Positions 9,015 through 19,297 of a stretch of 48,738 nucleotides of DNA are shown in pieces. The notes under the pieces were generated by a model, which saw only the letters and a list, made by a program, of their open reading frames with translations, did not search any database and had not been told where the DNA came from. The translations under genes were made by a program, and so were the position numbers. The stretch's first letter is position 1. Every line of letters begins with the position of its first letter. Source of the DNA: Desulfobulbaceae bacterium (GTDB lineage Bacteria; Desulfobacterota; Desulfobulbia; Desulfobulbales; Desulfocapsaceae). The stretch spans positions 1 to 48,738 of the forward strand of contig JAABQY010000002.1 in assembly GCA_011391225.1 (NCBI GenBank), given 5' to 3'.

Positions 9015-10127
9015 GTGGTAGCCACCCTCGATTGGATACGTCTTAGCCTGGTGCCTGGACTGGGGCTGGCAAGCTACTGGCGTCTCATCGATCATTTTCA
9101 ATCGCCCACCGCAGTTCTTCGGGCATCAAGAAAAGAACTTCTCCAGGTACGGGGAATACGCGAACAGCAGGTGTCGGGCCTCTTTTCCGGCGCGCACACA
9201 GTTGCTGATGGACAACGAGAGCTTGACCGACTGACGGCGGCCGGAGCGTATGCACTTTCCTTTGAAGATTTCAGTTATCCTCCTTTACTCCGGCAACTTC
9301 CCGACCCCCCGCCGGTGCTGTATGTCTTTGGTCGAAAAGAGCTGTTGAGTCGACCTGCGGTGGCCATTGTCGGATCACGGGCTGCTACCACCTACGGACG
9401 GAAAATCGCTTTTTCTCTGGCAAGTAAACTTTCATCCTCCCTGCTGACTGTTGTTTCCGGTCTGGCACTCGGAATAGATGCCGAAGCGCACGCCGGTGCC
9501 CTCACCGGAGGGGGTAGTACCGTCGCCGTTCTTGGTTGCGGGCTAGACGTAGTATATCCCCGAGAGAACCTGAAACTTTTTCGTAAAATCATCGAGACCG
9601 GTGCTGTGGTGTCCGAGTATCCTCTTGGTACCCGCCCTGAAGGTTTCCGCTTTCCTGCACGAAACAGGATTATTGCCGGACTCTGCAAAGGGGTTGTCGT
9701 TGTCGAAGCGGCAAAACGTTCCGGATCGCTCATTACCGCACAGATTGCCCTCGATTGCGGGCGGGAGGTTTTTGCCGTGCCCGGTCATATCGATTCGTGC
9801 AAAAGCGAGGGAACGCACTGGTTGCTGAAACAAGGCGCCAAGCTGGTCCAGGGCGCTGCCGATATAGTCGAGGAACTGGATATATCCTGTCCTCTTGGTT
9901 CCCCGGAAAAGACCGCAAGCAACCAAGAAAATTGTTCCGGTCTTGATCCGGATGCGCTAGCGTTGCTTGGCCACCTCGATTCCTACCCCCAGATGCGCGA
10001 GGGACTTCTTGACAAGACGGGGTTTTCCCCGGCGCGGGTCAGTGAATTGCTGCTTTTTCTAGAACTCGACGGGTGGATTGAGGTGTTGCCGGGGGACAGG
10101 GTGCGAAAAATATCACCGTTATCGTAA
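9015..10127 (+). CDS. dprA: DNA processing protein DprA/Smf
   Basis: VAIVGSRAATTYGRKIA...VVSGLALGIDAEAHAGAL...GCGLDVVYPREN...SEYPLGTRPEGFRFPARNRIIAGL...AKRSGSLITAQIALDCGREVFAVPG. Confidence 0.95.
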   Translation: MVATLDWIRLSLVPGLGLASYWRLIDHFQSPTAVLRASRKELLQVRGIREQQVSGLFSGAHTVADGQRELDRLTAAGAYALSFEDFSYPPLLRQLPDPPPVLYVFGRKELLSRPAVAIVGSRAATTYGRKIAFSLASKLSSSLLTVVSGLALGIDAEAHAGALTGGGSTVAVLGCGLDVVYPRENLKLFRKIIETGAVVSEYPLGTRPEGFRFPARNRIIAGLCKGVVVVEAAKRSGSLITAQIALDCGREVFAVPGHIDSCKSEGTHWLLKQGAKLVQGAADIVEELDISCPLGSPEKTASNQENCSGLDPDALALLGHLDSYPQMREGLLDKTGFSPARVSELLLFLELDGWIEVLPGDRVRKISPLS

Positions 10128-10186
10128 GGCATTGGCCAGCTATTTCGAGGGGCGCCAATATAAAACCGGGAAAACTGAGGGGAGTA

Positions 10187-10873
10187 ATGAGTCAAAAAAT
10201 GTATATAGCACCGTCGATATTGTCGGCCAATTTCAGTCGATTGGGTGAGGAGATTCGAGCCGTTGACGCGGCCGGTGCCGATATTATCCATATCGATGTC
10301 ATGGACGGGCATTTTGTTCCAAACATCACCATCGGGCCACTGGTTGTGCAAGCCGCACGAGCGGTAACCGCCAAGGTGCTCGACGTTCACCTGATGATCA
10401 CAGATGCGGATCGGTATGTCGATGCCTTCGCTGCTGCCGGTGCCGACTGGATTACAGTTCACGTTGAAGCATGCAGCCATCTGCAGCGTACCGTTTCAAG
10501 AATTCGTGAACTTGGCAAGAGGCCAGGGGTGGTTCTTAATCCGGCAACGTCGCTTGCGACTCTTGATTATATCCTTGCAGAGGTAGATCTGGTGATGCTG
10601 ATGTCGGTCAATCCCGGTTTTGGCGGGCAAGGGTTTATTCCCTCGACACTCACAAAGATCAAAGAGTTGAGATGTCGCATAGCTGCCCAGAAGCTGCATG
10701 TGGATATTGAGGTTGATGGCGGAGTAAGTGTCAAGACGATTGCCGATATCGCCGCTGCCGGAGCAAATATTTTTGTTGCTGGTTCGGCGGTGTATGGCAG
10801 CCAAGAATACCGCGAGACCATTGTGACGCTTCGAAAACTCGCCGAAGTTGGTTCTATACGCAATTGCCAATAA
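10187..10873 (+). CDS. rpe: Ribulose-phosphate 3-epimerase
   Basis: IAPSILSANFSRLGEEI, HIDVMDGHFVPNITIGP, VNPGFGGQGFIPSTLTKIKELR, EVDGGVSVKTI. Confidence 0.96.
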   Translation: MSQKMYIAPSILSANFSRLGEEIRAVDAAGADIIHIDVMDGHFVPNITIGPLVVQAARAVTAKVLDVHLMITDADRYVDAFAAAGADWITVHVEACSHLQRTVSRIRELGKRPGVVLNPATSLATLDYILAEVDLVMLMSVNPGFGGQGFIPSTLTKIKELRCRIAAQKLHVDIEVDGGVSVKTIADIAAAGANIFVAGSAVYGSQEYRETIVTLRKLAEVGSIRNCQ

Positions 10874-10889
10874 TACTGGAGGGAGAGGT

Positions 10890-12494
10890 ATGACTCATCA
10901 ATTCAAAGGACTTGCCGATGCAGATGTGTTTTCAGAACTGATCAGATTGGCGCAAAAGCCTTATGATCTGACTGGTGCAGGGGCCTTACTGGCTGATGGG
11001 CGACTCGCCCGGTATGTGTGTCGCTCTGAACTCTGGAGACTGCATTATGGAACAGAAAGAATAGATGACCTGGTGCTCACCAGCTTGCAAGAACTGGCGG
11101 ATGAACTGCGTTTAGTCGAGCAGTTCAAGATGATGCGGCGCGGAGCGGTGATGAACCGAATCGAGGGTTTTGCCTCTGAAAATCGTCAAGTTCTGCATAC
11201 CGCCAGCCGCGACATCTTTGATACGTCTCCGGTAGAGCCTCAGGCGAGTAGGGAGGCGCGGCGGGAAATTGAAAAACTGAAATTATTCTTATCAGACCTT
11301 GAAACCGGTCAGCTGGTCAACAAACATGGGCAGCCCTTCGACACCATGGTGCATATCGGCATTGGTGGATCTGATCTCGGTCCACGTTCGATCTTTGAGG
11401 CACTCAAGGCATATGGCATTTCGGGCCGAAAGGTGCGTTTCATTGCCAATGTCGATCCTGATGATGCCTCCCAGATCCTATCCGAAGTGAATCTCGCCAC
11501 AACCCTTGTCAGTATTGTCTCAAAGAGCGGCACGACCCTTGAAACCCTCACCAATGAACAGCATGCGCGTCAGGCCCTTGAAAGGGCCGGGCTTGATCCA
11601 GCTTGTCATTGCATTGCTGTCACCGGTGAAAAAAGCCCGATGGATAACCCGGATAAATACTTGCGCTCTTTTTATATGTTCGATTACATCGGTGGTCGAT
11701 ACAGCTCAACCTCGATGGTCGGAGCAGTGATGCTTGGTTTTTACATGGGTTTTCCAAGGGTAATGGAATATCTGCAAGGTGCCGGTATGGTTGATCGCGA
11801 GGCGGAAGAGACCGATGCCCGTAAAAATATCCCTCTGCTTCTCGCCTTACTTGGTATCTGGAATCATAATTTTCTCGGACACCCAACGCTTGCAGTTCTC
11901 CCTTACAGTCAAGGACTCCATCGTTTTCCGGCGCATCTCCAGCAGTGCGATATGGAAAGCAACGGAAAATCAATAGATCGGAAAGGCGCCACGGTGGTTA
12001 CCAAAACCGGGCCGATAATCTGGGGTGAGCCGGGGACCAACGGCCAACACGCCTTTTACCAGCTCTTGCACCAGGGTACCGAGATCGTCCCCGTGGAATT
12101 TATAGGTTTTAGCCATTCTCAATACGGTATGGACGCCGTTGTCAGTGGCTCGACTTCGCAACAGAAACTGCTCGCCAATCTTTTTGCTCAGATGGTAGCA
12201 ATGGCGGTCGGCCAGTCGTCCGATAATTCCAATAAATATTTTCCCGGCAATCGTCCATCGTGTCTCCTCATTGCAGACAGGCTGACACCGAAAGTGATGG
12301 GAGCTCTTCTGGCGCTGTATGAGGCGAAAATTGCCTTCCAGGGATTCGCCTGGAATATAAATTCTTTTGACCAGGAGGGTGTGCAATTGGGCAAGGCCTT
12401 GGCGACGGACTTTCTCAAAGCGATGACTGATTCATCGGCAAAATTCGATAGTCTTGAAAAAGTCTTCCTGAATCAGTTGGTTGATGTATCTTAG
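10890..12494 (+). CDS. pgi: Glucose-6-phosphate isomerase
   Basis: IGIGGSDLGPRSIFEAL, SKSGTTLETLTNE, GEPGTNGQHAFYQLLHQGTEIVPVEF. The ATG at 10890 follows a GGAGGGAGAGG Shine-Dalgarno; the longer track ORF overlaps rpe. Confidence 0.95.
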   Translation: MTHQFKGLADADVFSELIRLAQKPYDLTGAGALLADGRLARYVCRSELWRLHYGTERIDDLVLTSLQELADELRLVEQFKMMRRGAVMNRIEGFASENRQVLHTASRDIFDTSPVEPQASREARREIEKLKLFLSDLETGQLVNKHGQPFDTMVHIGIGGSDLGPRSIFEALKAYGISGRKVRFIANVDPDDASQILSEVNLATTLVSIVSKSGTTLETLTNEQHARQALERAGLDPACHCIAVTGEKSPMDNPDKYLRSFYMFDYIGGRYSSTSMVGAVMLGFYMGFPRVMEYLQGAGMVDREAEETDARKNIPLLLALLGIWNHNFLGHPTLAVLPYSQGLHRFPAHLQQCDMESNGKSIDRKGATVVTKTGPIIWGEPGTNGQHAFYQLLHQGTEIVPVEFIGFSHSQYGMDAVVSGSTSQQKLLANLFAQMVAMAVGQSSDNSNKYFPGNRPSCLLIADRLTPKVMGALLALYEAKIAFQGFAWNINSFDQEGVQLGKALATDFLKAMTDSSAKFDSLEKVFLNQLVDVS

Positions 12495-12555
12495 CAGAGA
12501 ACATTTTTTGCTGAATGGATGTTCATTTACAGGCTGGATGTTTATTGAATTTTTG

Positions 12556-12584
12556 TTGACAAAACCATCTTGCACAGCTATTCT
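12556..12584 (+). promoter_or_regulatory. Putative sigma70-type promoter for dsrABD
   Basis: TTGACA (12556-12561), 17-nt spacer, TATTCT (12579-12584), ~180 nt upstream of the dsrA ATG. Confidence 0.55.
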
Positions 12585-12763
12585 GGCACCCTAATTCAAA
12601 AATTCATAATCTTCTTTCACTCTCCGCTGACGTACAATGGATATGTCAGGAAAATGGACCGATGATTACGATGAAAAAGATAAGCCGACGGCTGAATCCC
12701 GGTTTTAAGTAAAAAGAGTTTGGTTAAGGTAGCAGTATAAACAGTAATTTAAAGGAGGAAATC

Positions 12764-14044
12764 ATGGCAAAACGTGAGACGCCCTTGTTGGACCAATTGG
12801 AGAGTGGCCCGTGGCCAAGCTTCGTGACCGACATTAAGCGCCAGGCGGAAACCAAGCCTGAGTGTTGGGATATTCTTGGTATTCTGGAACTGTCCTACAA
12901 AGAAAGGATCACCCACTGGAAACACGGCGGTATCGTCGGCGTTTTCGGATACGGTGGCGGTATTGTCGGACGTTACGCTGATGTTCCTGAGCTGTTCCCG
13001 GGTGTTGAGCATTTCCACACCATTCGTGTTGCTCAGCCTGCTTCGAAGTATTATACCAGTGCCAATCTTCGTCAGCTGATGGCACTTTGGGAGAAATACG
13101 GGTCCGGTATGACCAACTTCCACGGTTCCACCGGTGACATCATTCTTCTTGGTACCCGTACCGAGAACCTTGAGCCCTTCTTCTGGGATCTGACCCATGA
13201 TATGGGCCAGGATCTTGGTGGCTCCGGCTCGAACCTGCGTACTCCCGCCAACTGTATCGGCGAGTCTCGTTGTGAGTGGGCCTGTTATGACACTGAAGAA
13301 GCATGTCACTCAATGACAATCAAGTATCAGGACGAGATTCATCGCCCCGCTTTCCCTTATAAATTCAAATTTAAATTCTCCGGTTGTCCGAATGACTGTG
13401 TGGCCTCCATCGCCCGTTCCGATATATCCGTTATCGGTACCTGGAGAGATGCGATCCGCATTGATCAGGCTGCAGTGAAAGAGTATGTCGCCGGCAACTA
13501 CCCCGCAAACGGGGGTGCACATAGCGGTAAAGATTGGGGTAAGTTTGATATCACCAAGGAAGTTATCAACCTTTGTCCGACTGACTGTATGTGGATGGAA
13601 GGCGCAGAACTGAAAATCGATGATAAAGAATGTACCCGTTGCATGCACTGTATCAACGTCATGCCACGAGCACTCCGCCCGGGTCTTGACAAAGGCGCGT
13701 CCCTCTGTGTCGGTGCTAAAGCTCCAATTCTTGATGGTGCACAGTTTGCGACGTTGATTATACCTTTCGTCAAAATGTCCAAGGACAATGACTTTGAGGA
13801 ATTGGTAGACTTCATTGAGAAGGTTTGGGACTGGTGGATGGAAGTTGGTAAGAACCGTGAGCGCGTTGGTGAAACCATGCAGCGTGTTGGTTTGCCGACC
13901 TTCCTCTCTGTAATGGGCGTTACACCGATTCCGCAGCATGTCAAAGAACCTCGAAGCAATCCCTATATATTCTGGAGAGAAGAAGAGGTTGAGGGTGGTT
14001 TTACGCGCGACATCGATGAATTCCGTGCTAAACACAAGGCCTGA
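12764..14044 (+). CDS. dsrA: Dissimilatory sulfite reductase alpha subunit
   Basis: DsrA motifs: HGSTGDIILLGT, NCIGESRCEWACYDTEEAC, KFSGCPNDCVASIARSD, NLCPTDCMWME, CTRCMHCINVMPRALRPG. Confidence 0.98.
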   Translation: MAKRETPLLDQLESGPWPSFVTDIKRQAETKPECWDILGILELSYKERITHWKHGGIVGVFGYGGGIVGRYADVPELFPGVEHFHTIRVAQPASKYYTSANLRQLMALWEKYGSGMTNFHGSTGDIILLGTRTENLEPFFWDLTHDMGQDLGGSGSNLRTPANCIGESRCEWACYDTEEACHSMTIKYQDEIHRPAFPYKFKFKFSGCPNDCVASIARSDISVIGTWRDAIRIDQAAVKEYVAGNYPANGGAHSGKDWGKFDITKEVINLCPTDCMWMEGAELKIDDKECTRCMHCINVMPRALRPGLDKGASLCVGAKAPILDGAQFATLIIPFVKMSKDNDFEELVDFIEKVWDWWMEVGKNRERVGETMQRVGLPTFLSVMGVTPIPQHVKEPRSNPYIFWREEEVEGGFTRDIDEFRAKHKA

Positions 14045-14095
14045 TGCTGTTATAATTTGAGCTGATAATTCATATTAGAAATAAGGAGATTTGCC

Positions 14096-15223
14096 ATGGG
14101 TTACAATCCACAAAAGCCAATGGAAGGCCGTATCTCAGATCTTGGCCCCCCCTATTACGAAAATTTTTTCCCACCTGTCATTAAAGCCAACAAAGGTAAA
14201 TGGCTGTGGCATGAGATTACTCAGCCGGGTGTCTTGATGCATAAATCCGAGACCGGTGACGAGGTATACTCAGTGCGGGTCGGTTGTCCCCGTTTAGTGT
14301 CAGTTGAGTACATTCGTGAAGTATGTACCATCGCCGACAAGCATTGTGATGGTTTTCTGCGTTTCACCACTCGAAACAACATTGAGTTCATGGTTGATTC
14401 CCGTGCCAAAGTTCAACCGCTTCTTGATACTCTTGCCAGTTACGGCAACAAGTACCCGGTAGGTGGAACCGGCGCTGGTGTAACCAATATTGTTCATACG
14501 CAAGGCTGGGTACATTGTCATACTCCTGCTACCGATGCCTCTGGTGTCGTGAAAGCGGTTATGGATGAATTGTTTGACTATTTCACCTCCATGACTCTGC
14601 CGGCCCAGGTGCGTATCGCACTTGCCTGCTGTCTGAACATGTGTGGTGCGGTTCATGCATCCGACATCGCCATTCTTGGGATTCACAGGAAGCCACCGAT
14701 GATTGATAATAAGCGCATCTCCGGTGTATGTGAGTTGCCGCTTGCCATCGCTTCTTGTCCGCTTGGTGCCGTTAAACCGGCCAAAGCGATCGTGGATGGG
14801 GTGGAAATCAAATCGGTCAAAGTCACTGTAGAGCGTTGTATGTTCTGTGGTAACTGTTACACCATGTGTCCGGCTATGCCTCTTGCTGATCCGGAAGGCG
14901 ACGGCATTGCCATTCTCGTAGGCGGGAAGGTTTCCAACAGAATCAGTGCTCCAAAATTCTCCAAGCTCGTCATCCCCTTCTTGCCGAACACTACCCCGCG
15001 TTGGCCGGAAACAGTATCAGCCGTAAAGAAAATCTTGGTTGCTTATGCAGCCGATGCGAAAAAATATGAGCGTATCGGTGAATGGGCTGAGAGGATCGGT
15101 TGGGAAAAATTCTTTGAGAAGTGTGATATTCCGTTCACTGAGAAGAGCATCGACGACTATCGTCTTGCCTATGACACCTGGCGCACCACGGTCCAGTTTA
15201 AGTTTACCAGTCATATCAAATAG
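14096..15223 (+). CDS. dsrB: Dissimilatory sulfite reductase beta subunit
   Basis: DsrB motifs: [105 protein letters not shown]. Confidence 0.98.
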   Translation: MGYNPQKPMEGRISDLGPPYYENFFPPVIKANKGKWLWHEITQPGVLMHKSETGDEVYSVRVGCPRLVSVEYIREVCTIADKHCDGFLRFTTRNNIEFMVDSRAKVQPLLDTLASYGNKYPVGGTGAGVTNIVHTQGWVHCHTPATDASGVVKAVMDELFDYFTSMTLPAQVRIALACCLNMCGAVHASDIAILGIHRKPPMIDNKRISGVCELPLAIASCPLGAVKPAKAIVDGVEIKSVKVTVERCMFCGNCYTMCPAMPLADPEGDGIAILVGGKVSNRISAPKFSKLVIPFLPNTTPRWPETVSAVKKILVAYAADAKKYERIGEWAERIGWEKFFEKCDIPFTEKSIDDYRLAYDTWRTTVQFKFTSHIK

Positions 15224-15244
15224 TAAGACAAGAATGATTTTTGC

Positions 15245-15273
15245 GGGCCAGGCAATGATACGTTGCCTGGCCC
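15245..15273 (+). terminator. Perfect 11-bp hairpin between dsrB and dsrD (attenuator, processing or stability element)
   Basis: GGGCCAGGCAA-TGATACG-TTGCCTGGCCC followed by only TTT. Confidence 0.6.
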
Positions 15274-15314
15274 TTTGATGCTTTCTTCTTCAACCTACTT
15301 ATAGGAGTTATATT

Positions 15315-15569
15315 ATGGCAATGAGTAAAGAAGAACTAAAAAAAGCCATTGAGGAGAAAGCGCTAACGTCTCCGAAGCCGCAGTTGTACATCAAGGATTT
15401 TTACGCCTGTGATCCTGATACCAAGCCGAGAGATATGAAAAACGTAGCGAATGAAATGGTACGAGAAGGAAAATTGATGTTTTGGTCTTCCGGTTCAACC
15501 ACCATGTATGCCATTCCCAGCCGTATTAAGAACGAAGAAGGGGCCGGCGGAATCGGCAATGTAGAATAA
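15315..15569 (+). CDS. dsrD: Dissimilatory sulfite reductase-associated protein DsrD
   Basis: 84-aa protein after dsrB: MSKEELKKAIEEKALTSPKPQLYIKDFYACDPDTKPRDMKNVANEMVREGKLMFWSSGSTTMYA. Confidence 0.95.
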   Translation: MAMSKEELKKAIEEKALTSPKPQLYIKDFYACDPDTKPRDMKNVANEMVREGKLMFWSSGSTTMYAIPSRIKNEEGAGGIGNVE

Positions 15570-15586
15570 TCGACCCCGTTTTTTTT

Positions 15587-15621
15587 AAAAAGCATAAGGC
15601 AGAATATTCCTTATGCTTTTT
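15587..15621 (+). terminator. Intrinsic terminator after dsrD
   Basis: AAAAAGCATAAGG-CAGAATATT-CCTTATGCTTTTT, 13-bp perfect stem. Confidence 0.85.
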
Positions 15622-15631
15622 GTTGTTTGCA

Positions 15632-16402
15632 ATGTATCCAATCCATTCTTTCGACACCGTCCCCTCAACCAACTCCCTTGCCAAGAAGCTTGCCGAAAAT
15701 GGGGCTCCACACGGCACTGCTGTTATAGCTGCCAATCAGACAGAAGGCCGGGGCCGACTTGGAAAGAACTGGCATTCAGTAGCTGGCAAAGGCCTTTATT
15801 GTTCAATTATTGTCAGACCGAAGCTTTCGCCTGAGGATTTTTGTAAAATTACCCTCGCGGCAGGGCTTGGAGCAGCGGTGGCGGTAGATCGTATTACAGG
15901 CGGATTCTCCCAGCTTAAATGGCCAAATGATATCTTCCTGGATGGTAAAAAGTGCGGGGGAATTTTGACCGAATCCTCGGCCCTGAACGAGTCGGCAGCG
16001 CGGCGATTTGCCGTTATCGGAATCGGACTGAACCTCAGTTCTTCTCTGGAGGACTTTCCAGAGGATTTACGTGATAAGGTTACGTCGATATCACTTCAGA
16101 CAGGAATCTGTCCTGACGCTTCTCACGTATTCTTAACTCTTCGTGACGAAATTCTGCAGCAGCTGGAGATGTTCTCTAGCGACGGTTTTCAACCGATTCT
16201 TGCATCCTGGAGAGCGCGCGACTTCCTGCTCGGTAAGCACATGGAATGTGTAAGGCCCGACGGAAAAATAATTGCCGGGGTATCTTTGGGGCCTGACAAC
16301 GAAGGTCAGCTTCACGTTAAGGACTTAGGTGGGCGGACACACACAGTTTTATCAGGTGATATCAGGTTAGCGGAGAAAAATAAAAAACCGCTAGATGAAT
16401 AA
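15632..16402 (+). CDS. birA: Biotin--[acetyl-CoA-carboxylase] ligase, catalytic domain without N-terminal HTH
   Basis: FDTVPSTNSLAKKLAE, NQTEGRGRLGKNWHSVAGKGLYCSI, LKWPNDIFLDGKKCGGILTES. Start taken as the ATG at 15632 (the track begins at a TTG inside the terminator). Confidence 0.92.
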   Translation: MYPIHSFDTVPSTNSLAKKLAENGAPHGTAVIAANQTEGRGRLGKNWHSVAGKGLYCSIIVRPKLSPEDFCKITLAAGLGAAVAVDRITGGFSQLKWPNDIFLDGKKCGGILTESSALNESAARRFAVIGIGLNLSSSLEDFPEDLRDKVTSISLQTGICPDASHVFLTLRDEILQQLEMFSSDGFQPILASWRARDFLLGKHMECVRPDGKIIAGVSLGPDNEGQLHVKDLGGRTHTVLSGDIRLAEKNKKPLDE

Positions 16403-16420
16403 GGCGTCTAGCGGTTTTTT
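16382..16420. terminator. Bidirectional terminator between convergent birA and ahcY
   Basis: AAAAAACCGCTAGA...TCTAGCGGTTTTTT inverted repeat overlapping the birA stop codon. Confidence 0.85.
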
Positions 16421-16440
16421 AAAGAGTTGAAACGATCCTC

Positions 16441-17754
16441 TTAGTACCGATAATACTCCGGTTTATAGGGCCCGTCGATTGATACACCAATATAGTCGGC
16501 CTGCTCTTTGCTCAGCTGGGTGAGATTTGCACCGATTTTCTGCAAATGCATTTTGGCCACCATCTCATCCAGATGTTTTGGCAGGAAATACACCTTATTC
16601 TCATATTTTCCAGAGTTTTGCCAGAGTTCGATTTGTGCTAGAACCTGGTTGGAAAATGAGTTGCTCATGACAAAACTTGGATGTCCGGTGGCACAACCAA
16701 GATTCACCAGGCGACCTTCAGCCAATACGATTATTTTCTTGCCGTCAGGAAAGATAACATGGTCAACCTGTGGTTTGATGTTGTCCCAAGGCAGATCACG
16801 GATTCCGGCTATGTCGATTTCTGAATCAAAGTGGCCGATATTGCAGACAATGGCCTGATCGGGCATTTTTTCCATATGGGCCCGAGTGATAACCCGTAAA
16901 TTTCCGGTACAGGTGACGAAGATGTTACCAAGGTGGGCAACATCGTCCATCGTGACCACCCTATAGCCTTCCATGGCGGCTTGAAGCGCACAAATTGGAT
17001 CAATTTCGGTGATATAAACGGTAGCGCCCATGCCTCTTAGGGCCTGAGCACAGCCCTTGCCTACATCGCCATAACCTACCACTACCACGTTCTTGCCGGC
17101 TATCATCACGTCGGTTGCGCGTTTTATTCCGTCGATAAGGGATTCCCGGCAGCCATAGAGATTGTCAAATTTGGATTTTGTTACCGAATCATTAACATTT
17201 ATGGCTGGACAGGCCAGTTTGCCGGCATTAGCCATTTCATTGAGGCGGTGTACTCCTGTGGTGGTTTCTTCGCTGATACCACGTATCGCGGTCAGCTCGT
17301 TTGTGTATTTATCATGGAGCACCAAAGTAAGATCGCCGCCATCATCGAGTATCATGTTTGGTCGCCAATCGTTCGGACCAAAGATTGTCTGGTCGATACA
17401 CCACCAGAATTCTTCCTCGTTCTCGCCCTTCCAGGCAAAGGTGGGTATGCCAGCAGCAGCAACGGCTGCGGCGGCATGGTCCTGGGTTGAAAAAATGTTG
17501 CAACTCGACCATCGCAATTCCGCACCCAATTCAACCAGGGTTTCCATGAGAACCGCAGTCTGAATGGTCATGTGCAGGCAACCGGCGATTCGGGCACCTT
17601 TGAGGGGAGCCTTGCCGCGATATTCCTGGCGTAATGCCATAAGACCGGGCATTTCGGTTTCAGCGATGGCAATTTCCTTTCTTCCCCACTCGGCAAGAGC
17701 CATGTCGGCGACCTTCCAATCAGTAAGTGTATGTGTCATTGTATTGTTTTCCAT
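16441..17754 (-). CDS. ahcY: Adenosylhomocysteinase
   Basis: [59 protein letters not shown]-terminal YKPEYYRY. Confidence 0.97.
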   Translation of the reverse strand: MENNTMTHTLTDWKVADMALAEWGRKEIAIAETEMPGLMALRQEYRGKAPLKGARIAGCLHMTIQTAVLMETLVELGAELRWSSCNIFSTQDHAAAAVAAAGIPTFAWKGENEEEFWWCIDQTIFGPNDWRPNMILDDGGDLTLVLHDKYTNELTAIRGISEETTTGVHRLNEMANAGKLACPAINVNDSVTKSKFDNLYGCRESLIDGIKRATDVMIAGKNVVVVGYGDVGKGCAQALRGMGATVYITEIDPICALQAAMEGYRVVTMDDVAHLGNIFVTCTGNLRVITRAHMEKMPDQAIVCNIGHFDSEIDIAGIRDLPWDNIKPQVDHVIFPDGKKIIVLAEGRLVNLGCATGHPSFVMSNSFSNQVLAQIELWQNSGKYENKVYFLPKHLDEMVAKMHLQKIGANLTQLSKEQADYIGVSIDGPYKPEYYRY

Positions 17755-17803
17755 TCTTTAAATCTAACTTTGAAGAGTGATTTAACGTTGAGTAGAGATG
17801 ATA

Positions 17804-18970
17804 TTACTTCAGTTTTGCCGCATCCCGAAGTAGGACTGCTTTATCAGTCTTTTCCCAGGTGAAGTCGTCAAGTTCGCGGCCAAAATGGCCATAGGCAGCG
17901 GTAGCGAGATAGATAGGCCGTAAGAGATCAAGCTGTTGAATAATTGCCTTGGGTCTCAGGTCAAAGTGTGCGGTGATGAGTTTTTTTATTTCTGCGTCAG
18001 AAATTTTGCCGGTGCCAAAACTATTCACGTTAATGGACACCGGTTGAGAAATTCCTATGGCATACGCCACCTGCACTTCAATTTCATCAGCCAGACCTGC
18101 GGCGATTAAGTTCTTAGCAACATACCTGCCATAGTAAGAGCTCGATCTGTCGACCTTCGAAGGATCTTTTCCGGAAAAGGCACCGCCACCATGCGACCCT
18201 TTGCCACCATAAGTATCCACGATAATTTTTCGACCCGTCACACCACAGTCTCCTACCGGGCCACCAATGACAAATCGTCCTGTTGGATTGATATAAAACT
18301 TAGTATTGGCATCAATCATTTTAGCAGGGAGAATGGGTTTGATGATTTCTTCCATGACGCCTTCTTTCAGGTCGTCGTAGCTGACTGATGCCTCGTGCTG
18401 CGTAGAAAGTACGACTGCTTCAATTCTTAGGGGAACATTGTTAACATACTCTATAGTAACCTGGCTTTTAGCATCAGGGCGCAACCAAGTAAGGATATTA
18501 GCTTTACGGACGTCTGCCTGGCGTTTTGTGAGTTTGTGGGCCAAGGAAATGGGCATTGGCATAAGAGTTTCGGTTTCATTACAGGCGTACCCAAACATCA
18601 GGCCCTGGTCGCCGGCACCTTGCTCAAGGTCAAGACCTGTGCCTTCGTTTACACCCTGTGCTATGTCTGGAGATTGTTTGTCAATTGAGGTAATGACGGC
18701 ACAGGATTGCCAATCAAAGCCCATTTCTGAAGAGTTGTAGCCTATTTGTTTAATGGTTTGGCGGACAACGTCCGGCATGTCCACCCAAGCTGAAGTTGTA
18801 ATCTCCCCGGCAATTACAGCCATACCAGTAGTTACCAAAGTTTCACATCCGACCCTGGCAAATCGGTCTTGTGTGAGAATGGCGTCAAGAATGGCATCGG
18901 AGATCTGATCGGCAACCTTATCGGGATGACCTTCGGACACGGATTCTGAGGTGAAAAGGTAATCTGACAT
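17804..18970 (-). CDS. metK: S-adenosylmethionine synthetase
   Basis: [100 protein letters not shown]. Confidence 0.98.
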   Translation of the reverse strand: MSDYLFTSESVSEGHPDKVADQISDAILDAILTQDRFARVGCETLVTTGMAVIAGEITTSAWVDMPDVVRQTIKQIGYNSSEMGFDWQSCAVITSIDKQSPDIAQGVNEGTGLDLEQGAGDQGLMFGYACNETETLMPMPISLAHKLTKRQADVRKANILTWLRPDAKSQVTIEYVNNVPLRIEAVVLSTQHEASVSYDDLKEGVMEEIIKPILPAKMIDANTKFYINPTGRFVIGGPVGDCGVTGRKIIVDTYGGKGSHGGGAFSGKDPSKVDRSSSYYGRYVAKNLIAAGLADEIEVQVAYAIGISQPVSINVNSFGTGKISDAEIKKLITAHFDLRPKAIIQQLDLLRPIYLATAAYGHFGRELDDFTWEKTDKAVLLRDAAKLK

Positions 18971-19032
18971 AAAAAACTCCAGTAGAAAAATTGGAAAGTT
19001 CGGCGAAATATTTATTTCTCAAAAAACCATGC

Positions 19033-19038
19033 ATTATA
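19033..19038 (-). promoter_or_regulatory. Possible -10 element (TATAAT) of the metK promoter
   Basis: ATTATA on the + strand reads TATAAT on the minus strand, ~60 nt upstream of the metK ATG. No convincing -35 box. Confidence 0.35.
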
Positions 19039-19297
19039 CACCAGTTTTGCGTAAAGTAATTGAAAAAGCGAAAGTATTGAAAATTACTTATGGATTCGCG
19101 AGATGGGCTGTCTATATTCCGCCGTCTTTTGACGCATTGCGCCGGGCAGCTTGCACTGGTGAAAAACGATGATTATGATGGCCACACTTTCAAGCAATTA
19201 CCCATCAGCTGTCTTGAGGATACAATATATGTTCGTTGAGATAGCTGTCGGTGTCGAGAAAAAGTTGATTAGCCATATGATAAGGATTTTCAAAAAA

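Noticed and set aside
12749-13309. Long minus-strand ORFs inside dsrA/dsrB and other shadow ORFs in the track
   Set aside because: Antisense to strongly conserved coding genes with no recognisable protein features.
17755-17803. SAH riboswitch upstream of ahcY
   Set aside because: The ahcY leader is only ~50 nt and lacks any evident structure.
18971-19168. Possible SAM riboswitch upstream of metK
   Set aside because: No recognisable SAM-I/II-type conserved core or terminator/antiterminator pairing; only an AT-rich leader with a TATAAT box.
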